Positions 30,838-41,598 of a stretch of DNA of 49,649 nt are shown one piece after another. Both the position numbers and the translations under genes were made by a program. A model generated the notes under the pieces. It worked only from the letters and a program-made list of their open reading frames with translations, was not told where the DNA came from and searched no databases. Source of the stretch: Desulfobulbaceae bacterium (lineage in GTDB: Bacteria; Desulfobacterota; Desulfobulbia; Desulfobulbales; BM004); NCBI GenBank assembly GCA_002868955.1, contig PKTW01000071.1:1-49649 (forward strand), read 5' to 3'. How positions within the stretch are numbered: the stretch's first letter is position 1; every line of letters begins with the position of its first letter.

Positions 30838-32016
30838 TTAGTTTTCAGATGTTGCCGAAGTATCATTTGATGAGGAAAAATATTCATCATCAATATGATA
30901 GAGCGCGACGGATTGCCTGGTGACGCCAATCATGTTTTCACTCAGCAGCAACAGCAGATGTTTGGCGTCGATAAGTTTCACGGGCAGCGCATCTGCAACT
31001 AAGGCGGCTTCTTTGCATTCCCGCGTGAAGCGGCCCAGTGTGATTAAGGTGCCGCGCAGGCAAGCATGGCGCGTGATAGCTTCACGGAGCTGGTCTAACG
31101 CGGGCCTTCCTGTTGCGGCCTGATAGCGCTTGACATGTATGACTTCAGGAAGCGTGCTGATGCCGGACTGAATAAAGGCTGTCACCTCAACACCCTTGCT
31201 GCCGCTTTCTTTGGTTATTTTTATATCTTCATATCCCAGTGATTCGAGTAATTCCTGGACGAGAAACTCGAAATCCCGCTGGTTCATAAAGGCAAGCAGG
31301 CTGCTCAGTTTTTGCATTTGCTCCTGGTTAAAAACCTTTATGGCTCTGACAATATCACGTTTCTGGTCAAGATCGCCCTGGGTGAAAAGCTCTGCATACT
31401 CCAGGCCTTTCTTGGTGATAAGATAGGTTACACCTTCTCGAGAGACATATCCTCTTTCTGCAAGATTGTTCAATCTGCGGCGCAATGTATCCCTGATGGT
31501 GGCTAGCGTTCCGAAGTGGGAGTGTTCTCTTAAGAAATCGCTCCACTCGGGCAAAAGATCACGCCGTCTGGCCGTTGTTTTGCCGGCAAGAATTCGTAAA
31601 AGGTGGGGAATGCCCTCGTTGTCATCAATTTCAGCCAGGAGTTTTGGGTCATTATCGAGAAAGGCCTGGCCACGCGGCGTGATTTGATAGACTCCAAAAA
31701 CATTATCCGTCAACAATCCATTGTTGTTAATAAAAAGGTATGAACCATACACATGTCGCGGATTGACTTCATTGTTGCTTTCCTGCCAGATGCGTTGGGC
31801 CAGAACAGCGGATTCACCGCTCAATCTTTTTTGCACCCAGGATTCAGGATCTGTCCAGTCCACAGGATGCCGCGGTGTCCCGGTTTGTCCTTCAATGGTT
31901 TTGAGCATTTTTTTGATAGCAGACTGGGAAATACCTTCAAAAACCTGGAGCAGATGACGCACTTCAGAATAAAGCGGGAACTGGGGAGTCCGCACTTTGA
32001 GCGTTTGTTTACTCAT
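30838..32016 (-). CDS. Mrr-like protein (N-terminal winged-helix-like region, C-terminal Mrr_cat-like restriction endonuclease domain)
   Basis: RDFEFLVQELLESLGYEDIKITKESGSKGVEVTAF … EVIHVKRYQAATGRPALDQLREAITRHACLRGTLITLGRFTREC matches the Mrr_cat layout. Confidence 0.8.
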   Translation of the reverse strand: MSKQTLKVRTPQFPLYSEVRHLLQVFEGISQSAIKKMLKTIEGQTGTPRHPVDWTDPESWVQKRLSGESAVLAQRIWQESNNEVNPRHVYGSYLFINNNGLLTDNVFGVYQITPRGQAFLDNDPKLLAEIDDNEGIPHLLRILAGKTTARRRDLLPEWSDFLREHSHFGTLATIRDTLRRRLNNLAERGYVSREGVTYLITKKGLEYAELFTQGDLDQKRDIVRAIKVFNQEQMQKLSSLLAFMNQRDFEFLVQELLESLGYEDIKITKESGSKGVEVTAFIQSGISTLPEVIHVKRYQAATGRPALDQLREAITRHACLRGTLITLGRFTRECKEAALVADALPVKLIDAKHLLLLLSENMIGVTRQSVALYHIDDEYFSSSNDTSATSEN

Positions 32017-32116
32017 AAACTATCTCCCAAAAAAAATATTACTCCGCTTTCAGTGTTAAAAACCATATAGTTTTCATATAGTTAATGTTGCCGGCATGAT
32101 ATGTGTCACAGGCAAC

Positions 32117-32629
32117 TCACAAGGAAACTTTTTTCTCCTTGCCTTCAGGTGTGACCAGCACACCATCCCCAACGGTTTTGCCGTTTCGGAATTCGCCGGT
32201 AAATTTGCTGCCGTCAGGCTTGGTCAGCGTGCCGATGCCATGCGGCATGTCATCTTTCCAGGTCCCTGTATACGAACCGCCATCAGCGGTTGTCAGTGTC
32301 CCCTGCCCTTCATATTTGCCATCTTTCCATGCCCCGGTATAGATTGTTCCATCAGGGTTGGTCTGGGTGCCAAAACCGTTTGGCAGGTTGTTTTCCCATG
32401 CCCCGTCATATTTTCTTCCATCTGTCAGAAGCAATACCCCATGGCCATTGTAGCTGCCATTGGCAAAGTTGCCTGTATACCTTCTGCCGTCCTTGAAGAC
32501 AAGCGTACCGGTACCGTTAAAGCAATTTCCATCTAAACATTCCCCCTTTTCTTGACCTTTAGGCAGAAAAAAGAAAAAGGCTGCAACAAGCAGTGCAACC
32601 ACTCCCAAAAAAATTAATTTATTCTTCAT
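32117..32629 (-). CDS. MORN-repeat protein with N-terminal membrane anchor
   Basis: About six repeats of the form YTGxWKDGKYEGQGTLTTADGG. Confidence 0.92.
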   Translation of the reverse strand: MKNKLIFLGVVALLVAAFFFFLPKGQEKGECLDGNCFNGTGTLVFKDGRRYTGNFANGSYNGHGVLLLTDGRKYDGAWENNLPNGFGTQTNPDGTIYTGAWKDGKYEGQGTLTTADGGSYTGTWKDDMPHGIGTLTKPDGSKFTGEFRNGKTVGDGVLVTPEGKEKKVSL

Positions 32630-32695
32630 GCGCTAAGCGGTTTTCAATACTTGTTTTAAACGTGAAGAATCCCTGATGCGGAATCAAGAAAGTCA

Positions 32696-33787
32696 TTATT
32701 GGTAGATGATAAGCTTTTCGCCTGGGCGGATAAAATTATCTGAGCGTAAGTCATTCCAGGCCATGAGGGAAGGCAGAGTAACATTGAACTGCTCAGCAAT
32801 AGTGGAAAGGCTGTCGCCTTTTTTAACAATATAGATATGCATATTGTATTCCTGCCGCCATTTTTTCGAGAGTTTGGCGAAAAGGGAGTGAAAGCTCTCT
32901 CCTGAACCTTTCGGCACGGCAATGATATGGGTGCCTTTTGGTAATTGATCTCCCATTATCTCGGGATTGAGATCCTTGATCTGTTTAAAGTATGTCCCCG
33001 AGGCTTGGGCTACAAGGTAGAGAGGTGTTCTGCCCGGCAGGGTTATTTTGACCCGGTCAAAGGTCAGGGGCTGATAATAATCTTCTTCAAGGAGGTGGAA
33101 ACCGTAACGGGAAGGATTGGAGAAAATAAGTTTGACTGCCATAATTTTTAAAATATACCTTTCTGTCTCCTTCGGCAGGGAAAAGTCATAGTAATTGTCA
33201 ACCTTCTGGCTGTTTTTTTCATTTTGGATCCGGTCTTCCCCTACGTTATACGCGGCGGCAGCGAGAGTCCATGAACTGAAAAGATCATGCAGGTCCTGCA
33301 AATAGGCGACCGCAGCCTTGGTCGAAGCAAAAAAGTTGCGCCGTTCATCAATATTTTTATCAATGGAAAGCCCATAACGGAGTCCGGTCTGTTTTATGAA
33401 CTGCCAGTACCCCACTGCACCCTGTGATGAACCGGCATAATCAAGCAGGGCACTTTCCACTACAGCAATATATTTAAGGTCTTGCGGCATATTATTTTGG
33501 GCGAGTGTTTTTTCAATGTAAGGAAAATAGCGGGTGGAGCGCTTCAGCCACAGGATAACCTGCGGCCTGTTCCAGAGAATGAGGAGTAGCTCCTTTTCAA
33601 GCCTTTCGCGAACATCAGGATTATTAAGCGGCAGCGGTTCACCACAAAAATCAAGAGGTCCTTCAACCCGGATGGCTGAAATGAGTGAAGGCAGGGATTC
33701 CGGGGCAAAGGCTTTTGCGCTCTCAGCCAAGGCGTTGGTGCCGGAGATGGAAAGGACGATTAAACAGAGAAGCATAAGTTTTTTCAT
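32696..33787 (-). CDS. Membrane-bound lytic murein transglycosylase (MltD-like) with C-terminal LysM
   Basis: SLT motif ESALLDYAGSSQGAVGYWQFIKQTGLRYGL, AAAYNVGEDRI, LysM YIVKKGDSLSTIAEQFNVTLPSLMAWNDL. Confidence 0.93.
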   Translation of the reverse strand: MKKLMLLCLIVLSISGTNALAESAKAFAPESLPSLISAIRVEGPLDFCGEPLPLNNPDVRERLEKELLLILWNRPQVILWLKRSTRYFPYIEKTLAQNNMPQDLKYIAVVESALLDYAGSSQGAVGYWQFIKQTGLRYGLSIDKNIDERRNFFASTKAAVAYLQDLHDLFSSWTLAAAAYNVGEDRIQNEKNSQKVDNYYDFSLPKETERYILKIMAVKLIFSNPSRYGFHLLEEDYYQPLTFDRVKITLPGRTPLYLVAQASGTYFKQIKDLNPEIMGDQLPKGTHIIAVPKGSGESFHSLFAKLSKKWRQEYNMHIYIVKKGDSLSTIAEQFNVTLPSLMAWNDLRSDNFIRPGEKLIIYQ

Positions 33788-33818
33788 TATGGATTTATAC
33801 CTTTACAGTATTGAGTAT

Positions 33819-34613
33819 TTACTTGATGCGGAATACGAGTTTCCATTTTTCACCTGCATCGTTGATGATGACATCATCCTGGTTAATGGTGTCAATGCGG
33901 TAACCTGAAACCGTTTCCCCCTGACGTAGAATGCGGTTGTTGATAACCACTATGCGCTTTTGCCGATCTTTTGACCATGTGATTGCCTGCAGCTTCATTC
34001 CAGGGTCATTGAGGGCAGGAATTTCAATTTCCTTTTTTATTAGTGCGGCTTCAGGGGCTTTAGTGACAGCAACCGCAACTTCTTGAGCAGCAACCTGTTC
34101 ATTCGTTTCAGGGCCTGGCGCTGAAGGCTTTGGGGCCGCCGATTCTGGCGCCGGCTCAGCAACAGGTTTAATAACCTCCCTGTGCTTAATTGCAGGGGAT
34201 GATAGTTGCGGCATTTCTACAGGACTTGCCTCAGGGACCTGAGCAGCTGTTTTCGGAGGAGCACCAATATCTGCAGCAGGTTTTGCGGGCGCAAGTGCGG
34301 GAGCTGGACGTTCAGGAATTTCTGCGTTCCTGGGCCTGACTGGAATTATTTCTGACTGCTGTAAACCCTGCTGGGAAACTTCTGGCGGCCCAATAGAAGA
34401 TGACCCGGTTTTTTCTGAAAAGAGCAACCAGCCTGCCAAAATGACAAGTCCGCAGACAATACCGCCACCAAAGACCATCATGATGAGGCCTGCTGGTATT
34501 TTTTGCGGGCCGCGGTCTGCCAATGGGACAAATTTGCTGTCCAGGAGCGGCGTTTCCTCCAGGTGCCTGGGGTTACTCTCAAGCTTTTTCAGGGCGCGAA
34601 GTATTGAGCTCAA
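33819..34613 (-). CDS. GspB-like general secretion pathway protein
   Basis: N-terminal MSSILRALKKLE, TM, Pro/Ala-rich linker, C-terminal LQAITWSKDRQKRIVVINNRILRQGETVSGYRIDTINQDDVII typical of GspB_C. Confidence 0.87.
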   Translation of the reverse strand: MSSILRALKKLESNPRHLEETPLLDSKFVPLADRGPQKIPAGLIMMVFGGGIVCGLVILAGWLLFSEKTGSSSIGPPEVSQQGLQQSEIIPVRPRNAEIPERPAPALAPAKPAADIGAPPKTAAQVPEASPVEMPQLSSPAIKHREVIKPVAEPAPESAAPKPSAPGPETNEQVAAQEVAVAVTKAPEAALIKKEIEIPALNDPGMKLQAITWSKDRQKRIVVINNRILRQGETVSGYRIDTINQDDVIINDAGEKWKLVFRIK

Positions 34614-36505
34614 CTGCCATTCTCCGTTTTGGCTTCTGCAAACCTGACAAGTGAAGGTTTAATAAATTCAGAGCTTTCATTATACAGGGCAATTTTTGTA
34701 AAGGTGCCGACTATCCCGTCTACATGCAAAGAATGCTTTGCTTGAATATCCTTTATGAGTTGCACGGTGTCGTTGTCGTAGCTGTCTGTTATAATAACGC
34801 TGCTATAGCCTAAGCGCAGCAGGAGTTTTTTTAGGGTTAGGACGTCTTGACCTCGGGACCCTTGGCTGATCACCCAATTCAAATTTTTGAAATTTTTCCA
34901 GACAATATAGGCTTCCCCGGACCAGTATTGGAGAAATATATCCCTGTCCACAGAGACTGTTTGGCTCTGTGCGTCAGCAAAAAAATAAACTTTTTCAGTG
35001 TCAATATATGCCGCTGCAAGATATTTGGGCCAAGTATGTCCAGTCAGGTAGAAAGTAAATATTACAGGAAGATTCTGGGTCTCGATAAAGGCAAGGTCTG
35101 ATTCGGTCGCAATAGACTTCAGTTCCAAATCATACAGTTTGGCTTCCTCCTCGAAGAAGAGCTGGTCAGCTATTATTTTATCTTGGTTTATTTTTATCTC
35201 GGTGGTCGGCAACCAGAGCTTCAGGATTCCCTCGATGGAGATATTCCTGGAGAAACGGGAATTGAGTTTTTGCAAATAGGCCCCAAATTTTTGCTTGTCC
35301 ATGCTGTTTGGGACTTTTTGCTCAGCATTGGGCGTCCCTGTCGCAAGAGGGCTTCCGCTATTATTTATGTGCGCCGTCAGAGTCTCTATGTTGTTGCCCG
35401 ATTCAGCCGCATGACTTTCTGGTAGGGAATTTTCCTGAAGTGCGCCAGGCGCTTCTGCTTGAAGTGCAACAGGCATTTCAGATGGGGCAGATAGCTCGAC
35501 AATCTGGCCTTCTACAGGAATATCCCTTTGGGGCTCTGCCTGCGTAACCCGTTCAGGAGAAAGCAGTTTGCTTATGTCAGGGATTTTCGGCGCTTCTCCA
35601 TTGGCAATAAAAAGCAACAGGAGTATAACGGGGATAAAAATTGCAGATATAATGACAACGCCAGCAGCTCGCTGAAACAAACCAGATAAAAGGCCTGTTT
35701 TTTTTCCTCTCAGTTCACGGAGAGCCTCTTTGGTAATCGAGCCGGAGATGTTAAAGCTGTTGCGGCTGAAGGCATTCAGCAAGGCCCTGTCACAGGCAAT
35801 ATTGATCAGGCGCGGTATTCCCTGTGAGTATTCATATATGGCGTTATAGGACGCTTTAGCAAAAGGAGGTCCGGCCCGGTGGGAAGCCAGGGTAATACGG
35901 TGCCTGATATAGTCTTTGGTTTCTACATAGGTTAAAGGTGACAGTTGGGAGTTAATGGTTATGCGCTGTCCCAGTTGCCGCAACTGGTGGGAGGCCAACA
36001 TGTCGCGAAGTTCAGGCTGGCCAACGAGAATGATTTGCAGCAGTTTTTCCTGTGTTGTTTCAAGATTGGAGAGAAGACGCAACTGCTCCAGAACCTCCAG
36101 GGAAAGGTTCTGGGCCTCGTCAATGAGGACCAGGGCTTTTTGGCCGGCACCTTTTTTCTCTATTAAAAAAGCATTGAGCCTGTCGATTAAATCCTTGGTG
36201 TTGTCAGGCTCAGAATCAATACCGAACTCATCGTTGATTGCCTTGAGAAGCTGCAACGCATCGAGTTTAGGGTTGAAAATATAAGCGGCATGGATGGATT
36301 TATCCAGATTTTCCAGAAAAACTCGGCATAAGGTGGTCTTGCCGGTCCCGACCTCCCCGGTTACCTCAACAAAACCATCACCCTGGGAAATGGCGTAAGT
36401 GAGATGGGCCAGTGTCTCTTCATGGCTTTTGCTCAAAAAAAGATACTCTGGGTTTGGTACCAGCTTAAAGGGCTTTTCTTTGAATCCAAAAAACTTGTTA
36501 TACAT
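34610..36505 (-). CDS. ExeA/GspA-like AAA ATPase with C-terminal C39-like and peptidoglycan-binding regions
   Basis: FGFKEKPFKLVPNPEYLFLSKSHEETLAHLTYAI, GEVGTGKTTLCR, LVLIDEAQNLSLEVLEQLRLLSN; C-terminal PG_binding_1-like LKKLLLRLGY…VDGIVGTFTKIAL. Confidence 0.92.
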   Translation of the reverse strand: MYNKFFGFKEKPFKLVPNPEYLFLSKSHEETLAHLTYAISQGDGFVEVTGEVGTGKTTLCRVFLENLDKSIHAAYIFNPKLDALQLLKAINDEFGIDSEPDNTKDLIDRLNAFLIEKKGAGQKALVLIDEAQNLSLEVLEQLRLLSNLETTQEKLLQIILVGQPELRDMLASHQLRQLGQRITINSQLSPLTYVETKDYIRHRITLASHRAGPPFAKASYNAIYEYSQGIPRLINIACDRALLNAFSRNSFNISGSITKEALRELRGKKTGLLSGLFQRAAGVVIISAIFIPVILLLLFIANGEAPKIPDISKLLSPERVTQAEPQRDIPVEGQIVELSAPSEMPVALQAEAPGALQENSLPESHAAESGNNIETLTAHINNSGSPLATGTPNAEQKVPNSMDKQKFGAYLQKLNSRFSRNISIEGILKLWLPTTEIKINQDKIIADQLFFEEEAKLYDLELKSIATESDLAFIETQNLPVIFTFYLTGHTWPKYLAAAYIDTEKVYFFADAQSQTVSVDRDIFLQYWSGEAYIVWKNFKNLNWVISQGSRGQDVLTLKKLLLRLGYSSVIITDSYDNDTVQLIKDIQAKHSLHVDGIVGTFTKIALYNESSEFIKPSLVRFAEAKTENGS

Positions 36506-36541
36506 CTGTAATGTCGGCTTATTTATAAACCTGGAGGCAGG

Positions 36542-36775
36542 TCAACTGTTTCTCTTGGTACCGGAATACGTAAAGGCCCTGTTGATCATTTTGATAAAAG
36601 AGCCCTTATTTATCCCAATTTCTTTGCCGCAAGTACATTGTATCTTCTCATCCTGGGCTGTAAAGGTATATTTTTTAGCAATTCTTGCCTTGTGACAACG
36701 CAAAACCTCACCCGGCCCGATCTTATCATATTTCCACAGCTTATTTTTACAGGCAGCGCAGCGGATAACTAGCAC
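36542..36775 (-). CDS. Small putative zinc-ribbon protein
   Basis: CAACKNKLWKYDKIGPGEVLRCHKARI…IQCTCGKEIG Cys pattern, 77 aa. Confidence 0.7.
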   Translation of the reverse strand: MLVIRCAACKNKLWKYDKIGPGEVLRCHKARIAKKYTFTAQDEKIQCTCGKEIGINKGSFIKMINRAFTYSGTKRNS

Positions 36776-37024
36776 AATATTTCCCGGCAGGATTTAAGTT
36801 TCCTCATAAAGCTCAGCATGTGATAGATTTTCTGTGGTTGCTCAAACCTTTTCAGGTATTACTATACTGTAAACTTGCGCGCCGAAAGCAGTCAAGCGCA
36901 CCTTCTCTAAGATGTTTATAGTATAATTGTTTTTTGGTGATCATTTTGTATTATGCCCTATTGTAACATAAAAAGAAACTACCGGTTTTGCAGAAAGTAA
37001 ACCCGGGACGAACAGGAGAGCTGA

Positions 37025-38017
37025 ATGGGTAATGGAGCTGAATGGAATATTGGCCAGCTGTTAAGTGTCTCAAGCGCCTATTGGCGGTCAAGCACAGTCC
37101 ATGCTGCAGTAAAACTGGAAATTTTTACAGCATTGAGCGACGAAGAACTGACAGCCGAAGAGGTCAGTGCAAAAATTGGGGCAAATGAGAAGGGCCTGGC
37201 AATGCTCCTCAATGCGCTCACAGCAATGGGACTATTGGAACATGGTGACAGCCGCTATAAAAATACCGGTTTCAGCCGTTCACACCTGGCAAAAGACGCG
37301 CCAGGCTATATTGGATACATAATCATGCATCACTTCCATCTGGTTGATGCCTGGGCCAAATTGCATGAAGCTGTGGTCCTGGGGCGGCCAGTGGAAAAAA
37401 GGTTCCACGGCGAGGAGGTGGAACGGGAAAGCTTTCAGATGGGCATGTTTAACCTGGCCATGGCCATTGCACCGACAATAGCGGCCTCGGTAAATCTGGA
37501 GGGGCGGCAGCACCTGCTTGACCTGGGCGGAGGTCCTGGCACCCATGCCATCCACTTCTGCCTGGCAAACCCTCAGCTCAAGGCGACGATCTACGACCAT
37601 AAGACGACCGAGCCTTTTGCCAAAAAGACAACGAAGAGGTTCGGTGTGGCTGGCCGCATTAATTTTGTCGCCGGCGACTTTAATACAGACCCTATCGATG
37701 GGCCATATGACGTGGCCTGGCTGTCACAGATACTGCACTCCAATTCTCTGGAGGAATGTCAGAAACTAATTGAAAAAACGATGCAGGCATTGGAGCCTGG
37801 CGGCCTTATCCTGGTCCACGATTTTTTCTTGAACGACTCCTTGGACGGCCCGCTTTTCCCGGCACTCTTTTCAATGAATATGCTTCTTAATAACCATGGG
37901 CGCTCCTACTCAGAGAAAGAAGTGAGCGCTTTAATGCAGCAGGCCGGAGCCAGGGACATTCAGCGGCTGCAATTTAAGGGCCCCAATGATTCTGCAATAC
38001 TCTGCGGGACAGCCTGA
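37025..38017 (+). CDS. SAM-dependent O-methyltransferase with N-terminal dimerisation domain
   Basis: HLLDLGGGPGTHAIHFCLANPQLKATIYD SAM motif; winged-helix N-terminus; LILVHDFFLND. Confidence 0.88.
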   Translation: MGNGAEWNIGQLLSVSSAYWRSSTVHAAVKLEIFTALSDEELTAEEVSAKIGANEKGLAMLLNALTAMGLLEHGDSRYKNTGFSRSHLAKDAPGYIGYIIMHHFHLVDAWAKLHEAVVLGRPVEKRFHGEEVERESFQMGMFNLAMAIAPTIAASVNLEGRQHLLDLGGGPGTHAIHFCLANPQLKATIYDHKTTEPFAKKTTKRFGVAGRINFVAGDFNTDPIDGPYDVAWLSQILHSNSLEECQKLIEKTMQALEPGGLILVHDFFLNDSLDGPLFPALFSMNMLLNNHGRSYSEKEVSALMQQAGARDIQRLQFKGPNDSAILCGTA

Positions 38018-38116
38018 ACATAATACTGTGTTGGTTTATTAGCGATTGACGACAAAGAGAAAAGTACAGTATGGTGCACTATTTGATAATAAAATCAGTA
38101 AAATAACAGCAGAGAA

Positions 38117-40849
38117 ATGAAAACTATGCGCTCTATAGCAATACTTCTCAACATCCTATTGGTGGCAATTATGAGTACTTCACCCCTGACGGCAGAAGAA
38201 CTGGCCCCTCACCTTCATAAAGTAACTTTGGAAAATGGCTTGACTGTCCTTGTCAAAGAGATGCCGGGAACAAGGGTGGCAACAGTCCAGATCTGGGTCA
38301 AAACCGGTTCCGTATATGAAAATGCAGACGAGGCGGGCATCACCCATTTTATAGAACATATGATTTTTAAAGGGACGGAAACAAGGGGGCCTGGTGAGCT
38401 TGCCGGGGCCATTGAAAGTGTCGGTGGACGGATCAATGCCTATACATCATATGAATACACGGTTTATCATGCCACCCTTTCGGCAGTCCACTGGGACATG
38501 GCATTTGAGTTACTGGCTGAAGCAGTCATGCACTCAGTCTTTGACCCGCTTGAGCTGGAACGCGAGAAAAAAGTTGTCCTGGAAGAAGTTTCCATGCGGT
38601 ATGACCGGCCCAATATAACGCTGTTCCACGAGTTGATGGCAACAGCGTACACCAAACACCCGTATCGGCTTCCTGTCATTGGCAATGTGGAGTCAATAAA
38701 CAGCTTCAGTCGTGACAAGATTATGGAGTATATCAGAAAACATTATTATCCGCAGAACATGACGGTGGTTGTGGCGGGCGACGTCAAGGGACGGGAAGTC
38801 ATCGCAAGGGCGACTGATATCATGGGCAATATGGCCAGAGGTGAAACAGAACCTCCAGCCCTGCCTGTTGAGCCTGTTCAGGAGCAGGCGCGATTTTTTA
38901 CCCTTAAGGCTGATATTATGCAGCCCCAGATGGCAATTGCCATTCCTGTTTCAAAATTTGACAGTCCTGACACCCCGGTTCTTGATGTACTGGCCCAGAT
39001 TGCCGGGCATGGTGAAACTTCACGCCTCTACAGATCACTGCGGGATGATAAACAACTCGTGTACGGAATCAATGCATCAGCTTTTACTCCAGCCGATCCG
39101 GGTATGTTTGAGATAACAGCAGTTCTTGACGGCAACAATATGCTCCCGGCTTTTGAGGCAACACTTACAGAGTTGTTCAAGCTGCAATATTTTTTCGTAA
39201 CCGATGAAGAGTTAAAGCGGGCTAAACGCGGCCTGGAAAGTGATTTTGTTTTCAATCTGGAACGGGTGGAAGGCCAGGCCCGGGTCCTGGGATCCTTCGA
39301 GATGATGACCGGGGATCCGAGAGAAGAAGAGTATCTTGAGAAAATCCGTGCCGTAACCCATGAAGATATCAAAAAGGCGGCCCAGAAATATTTCAGCGAA
39401 AAAACCATTAATGTTGGTTTTCTTATGCCTGCAGACAGTGTTTTTGAGCCTGGTATGCAAGAGATTGAAACATCTATTGCCAGGGCCCGGGAAGCTGCAA
39501 TCCATAGTGACTCAGAAGCGATGCTGCCAAATTCCTATCTGAGCCGGGTGCACCGTTTCAGGCTTGAAAACGGCATAACGTTACTGGTGCGGGAGGATGA
39601 CACAGTGCCCACAGTGGGTATCAGGGCAGTCTTTCCGGGAGGACTGCGGGAGGAGACCCCATTGACAAACGGTGCCTTTTCCTTTATCAGCGACCTTCTG
39701 CCCAAGGGGACCCGGCGCATGACTGCCAAGGAACTTGCAGAGGCTGTGGCGGACATGGCAGGTGGACTCACCGGGTTCAGCGGCAAGAACACCTTTGGTA
39801 TAAAAGCGGATTTCCTGGCGCGGTTTTTCCCCGATGGCCTGGTGCTGGTCCGGGATGTCATGCGGGAACCCGCATTTGATCCCCAGGAGGCTGAAAAAAT
39901 ACGCCCGGAACTACTGGCCCAGCTTAAACAGCAGGACGACTCCCTTACCTCGCTGGCCTTTCAGGAATTTAACAGCCAGTTGTTTGGTGGCCATCCCTAT
40001 GGCCTGAACAGTATCGGCTCTGCAGATGCCATCAAAAGTTTTACCGCTGCTGCCTTGGAGGGCATCTATTTTAAACATGCCAGACCTGAGAATTTGGTCC
40101 TGGCAATTTCAGGAGATGTCAAGGCTGAGGAGACAAAAGACCTGGTCAACCGTTTATTCGGCGACTGGCAGAGGGAAAAAAGCTGGGAAAATAAGAGGAT
40201 AGAGGAGGAGATGTTGCCTCCAACCACCTTGACAAAAGAAAAGATCAAGGAGATAAGCCGCGACAAGGAGCAGGTCCATCTGGTTATCGGATTCTTGGGT
40301 GCAACGTTAAAGGACACTGATCGCTTTGGCCTTGAGGTCCTGGATACTATCCTGTCCGGACAGAGCGGCAGGCTTTTCATTGAGTTGCGGGATAAGCAGA
40401 GCTTAGCCTACAGTCTTTCGTCCTTTTCATTTTTTGGTTTGGATACCGGAGCATTCGGCATTTATGTGGGAACCAGCCCCGAGAAAAAGGAACAGGCCAT
40501 AAACAGTGTCTGGCATGAACTCAAAACCATCCGCGAAAAAAGGGTGGATGAAGAAGAGTTGGACAGGGCAAAAAATATACTCATAAGCCAGTATGAGCTG
40601 GCTTTGCAGACCCATAGCGCCCAGGCGCTCGAGCTGGGCTTAAACGAAACGTATGGCCTGGGACAGGATTTTGGCTCCAGGTATATACAGGCCATAGAGG
40701 AGATTGATGCTGCAAAGGTGATAGAGGTGGCAAGGAAATATATTTTGCCCAATGCCTATGTTATGATAGCGGTTGGCGCCGCGCGTCCAGATAATGCCTT
40801 AAAGCCAGACGCAAATAATATCAAACCTTCTGAAGAACCAGAAAAATAA
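38117..40849 (+). CDS. M16-family zinc peptidase with two tandem M16 modules
   Basis: Active module [18 protein letters not shown] (HxxEH) and second inactive-looking module after ~450 aa. Confidence 0.93.
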   Translation: MKTMRSIAILLNILLVAIMSTSPLTAEELAPHLHKVTLENGLTVLVKEMPGTRVATVQIWVKTGSVYENADEAGITHFIEHMIFKGTETRGPGELAGAIESVGGRINAYTSYEYTVYHATLSAVHWDMAFELLAEAVMHSVFDPLELEREKKVVLEEVSMRYDRPNITLFHELMATAYTKHPYRLPVIGNVESINSFSRDKIMEYIRKHYYPQNMTVVVAGDVKGREVIARATDIMGNMARGETEPPALPVEPVQEQARFFTLKADIMQPQMAIAIPVSKFDSPDTPVLDVLAQIAGHGETSRLYRSLRDDKQLVYGINASAFTPADPGMFEITAVLDGNNMLPAFEATLTELFKLQYFFVTDEELKRAKRGLESDFVFNLERVEGQARVLGSFEMMTGDPREEEYLEKIRAVTHEDIKKAAQKYFSEKTINVGFLMPADSVFEPGMQEIETSIARAREAAIHSDSEAMLPNSYLSRVHRFRLENGITLLVREDDTVPTVGIRAVFPGGLREETPLTNGAFSFISDLLPKGTRRMTAKELAEAVADMAGGLTGFSGKNTFGIKADFLARFFPDGLVLVRDVMREPAFDPQEAEKIRPELLAQLKQQDDSLTSLAFQEFNSQLFGGHPYGLNSIGSADAIKSFTAAALEGIYFKHARPENLVLAISGDVKAEETKDLVNRLFGDWQREKSWENKRIEEEMLPPTTLTKEKIKEISRDKEQVHLVIGFLGATLKDTDRFGLEVLDTILSGQSGRLFIELRDKQSLAYSLSSFSFFGLDTGAFGIYVGTSPEKKEQAINSVWHELKTIREKRVDEEELDRAKNILISQYELALQTHSAQALELGLNETYGLGQDFGSRYIQAIEEIDAAKVIEVARKYILPNAYVMIAVGAARPDNALKPDANNIKPSEEPEK

Positions 40850-40886
40850 TCTTCACAAAATTTTTTATTTCAAAAAAGGGGAGACA

Positions 40887-41594
40887 ATGAGCAGCATGCA
40901 GGAATTTATGATGGCACCTTCCATCCTGTCTGCAGATTTCAGCCGTCTGGGTGAAGAGATCAAGGCTGTTGAAAAAGCAGGCGCAGAAATCATCCACGTA
41001 GACGTTATGGATGGCCATTTTGTACCCAATATAACCATCGGTCCACCGGTGGTCGCCTCTGTGCGCAGGATTACCAACCTGCCCCTGGATGTGCACCTGA
41101 TGATTACAGATGCTGACAGCTATATAGAGGACTTTGCCAAGGCAGGCGCAGACTGGATTACAGTCCATGTTGAGGCCTGTCCCCATCTCAATCGTACCGT
41201 CAGCAGGATCAGGGAGCTGGGAATAAAGGCAGGCGTGGTTCTCAATCCTGCAACCCCTTTAGGCAGCCTGGATGAAATATTGCGCGATGTTGACCTTGTC
41301 ATGCTTATGAGTGTAAATCCCGGTTTTGGCGGCCAGTCCTTTATCAAATCATCTATTAACAAAATAAAGACCCTCCGGAAAATGATAGAAGAGCGGGGTC
41401 TTGAGGTCGGCATAGAGGTTGACGGCGGTGTCAGCCCTGTGACCATTGGGGATGTGGCCGGAGCCGGAGCCAACATATTTGTTGCCGGATCCGCGGTGTT
41501 CGGCCAGCAGGATTATGCTAAGGTTATCAGGGAAATGAAGTCCATCTGTCAGTCAGCGCCACAAACATGGAAAGAACCTCCTCTTAGAGCTTGA
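40887..41594 (+). CDS. rpe: Ribulose-phosphate 3-epimerase
   Basis: [54 protein letters not shown]. Confidence 0.97.
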   Translation: MSSMQEFMMAPSILSADFSRLGEEIKAVEKAGAEIIHVDVMDGHFVPNITIGPPVVASVRRITNLPLDVHLMITDADSYIEDFAKAGADWITVHVEACPHLNRTVSRIRELGIKAGVVLNPATPLGSLDEILRDVDLVMLMSVNPGFGGQSFIKSSINKIKTLRKMIEERGLEVGIEVDGGVSPVTIGDVAGAGANIFVAGSAVFGQQDYAKVIREMKSICQSAPQTWKEPPLRA

Positions 41595-41598
41595 AACT

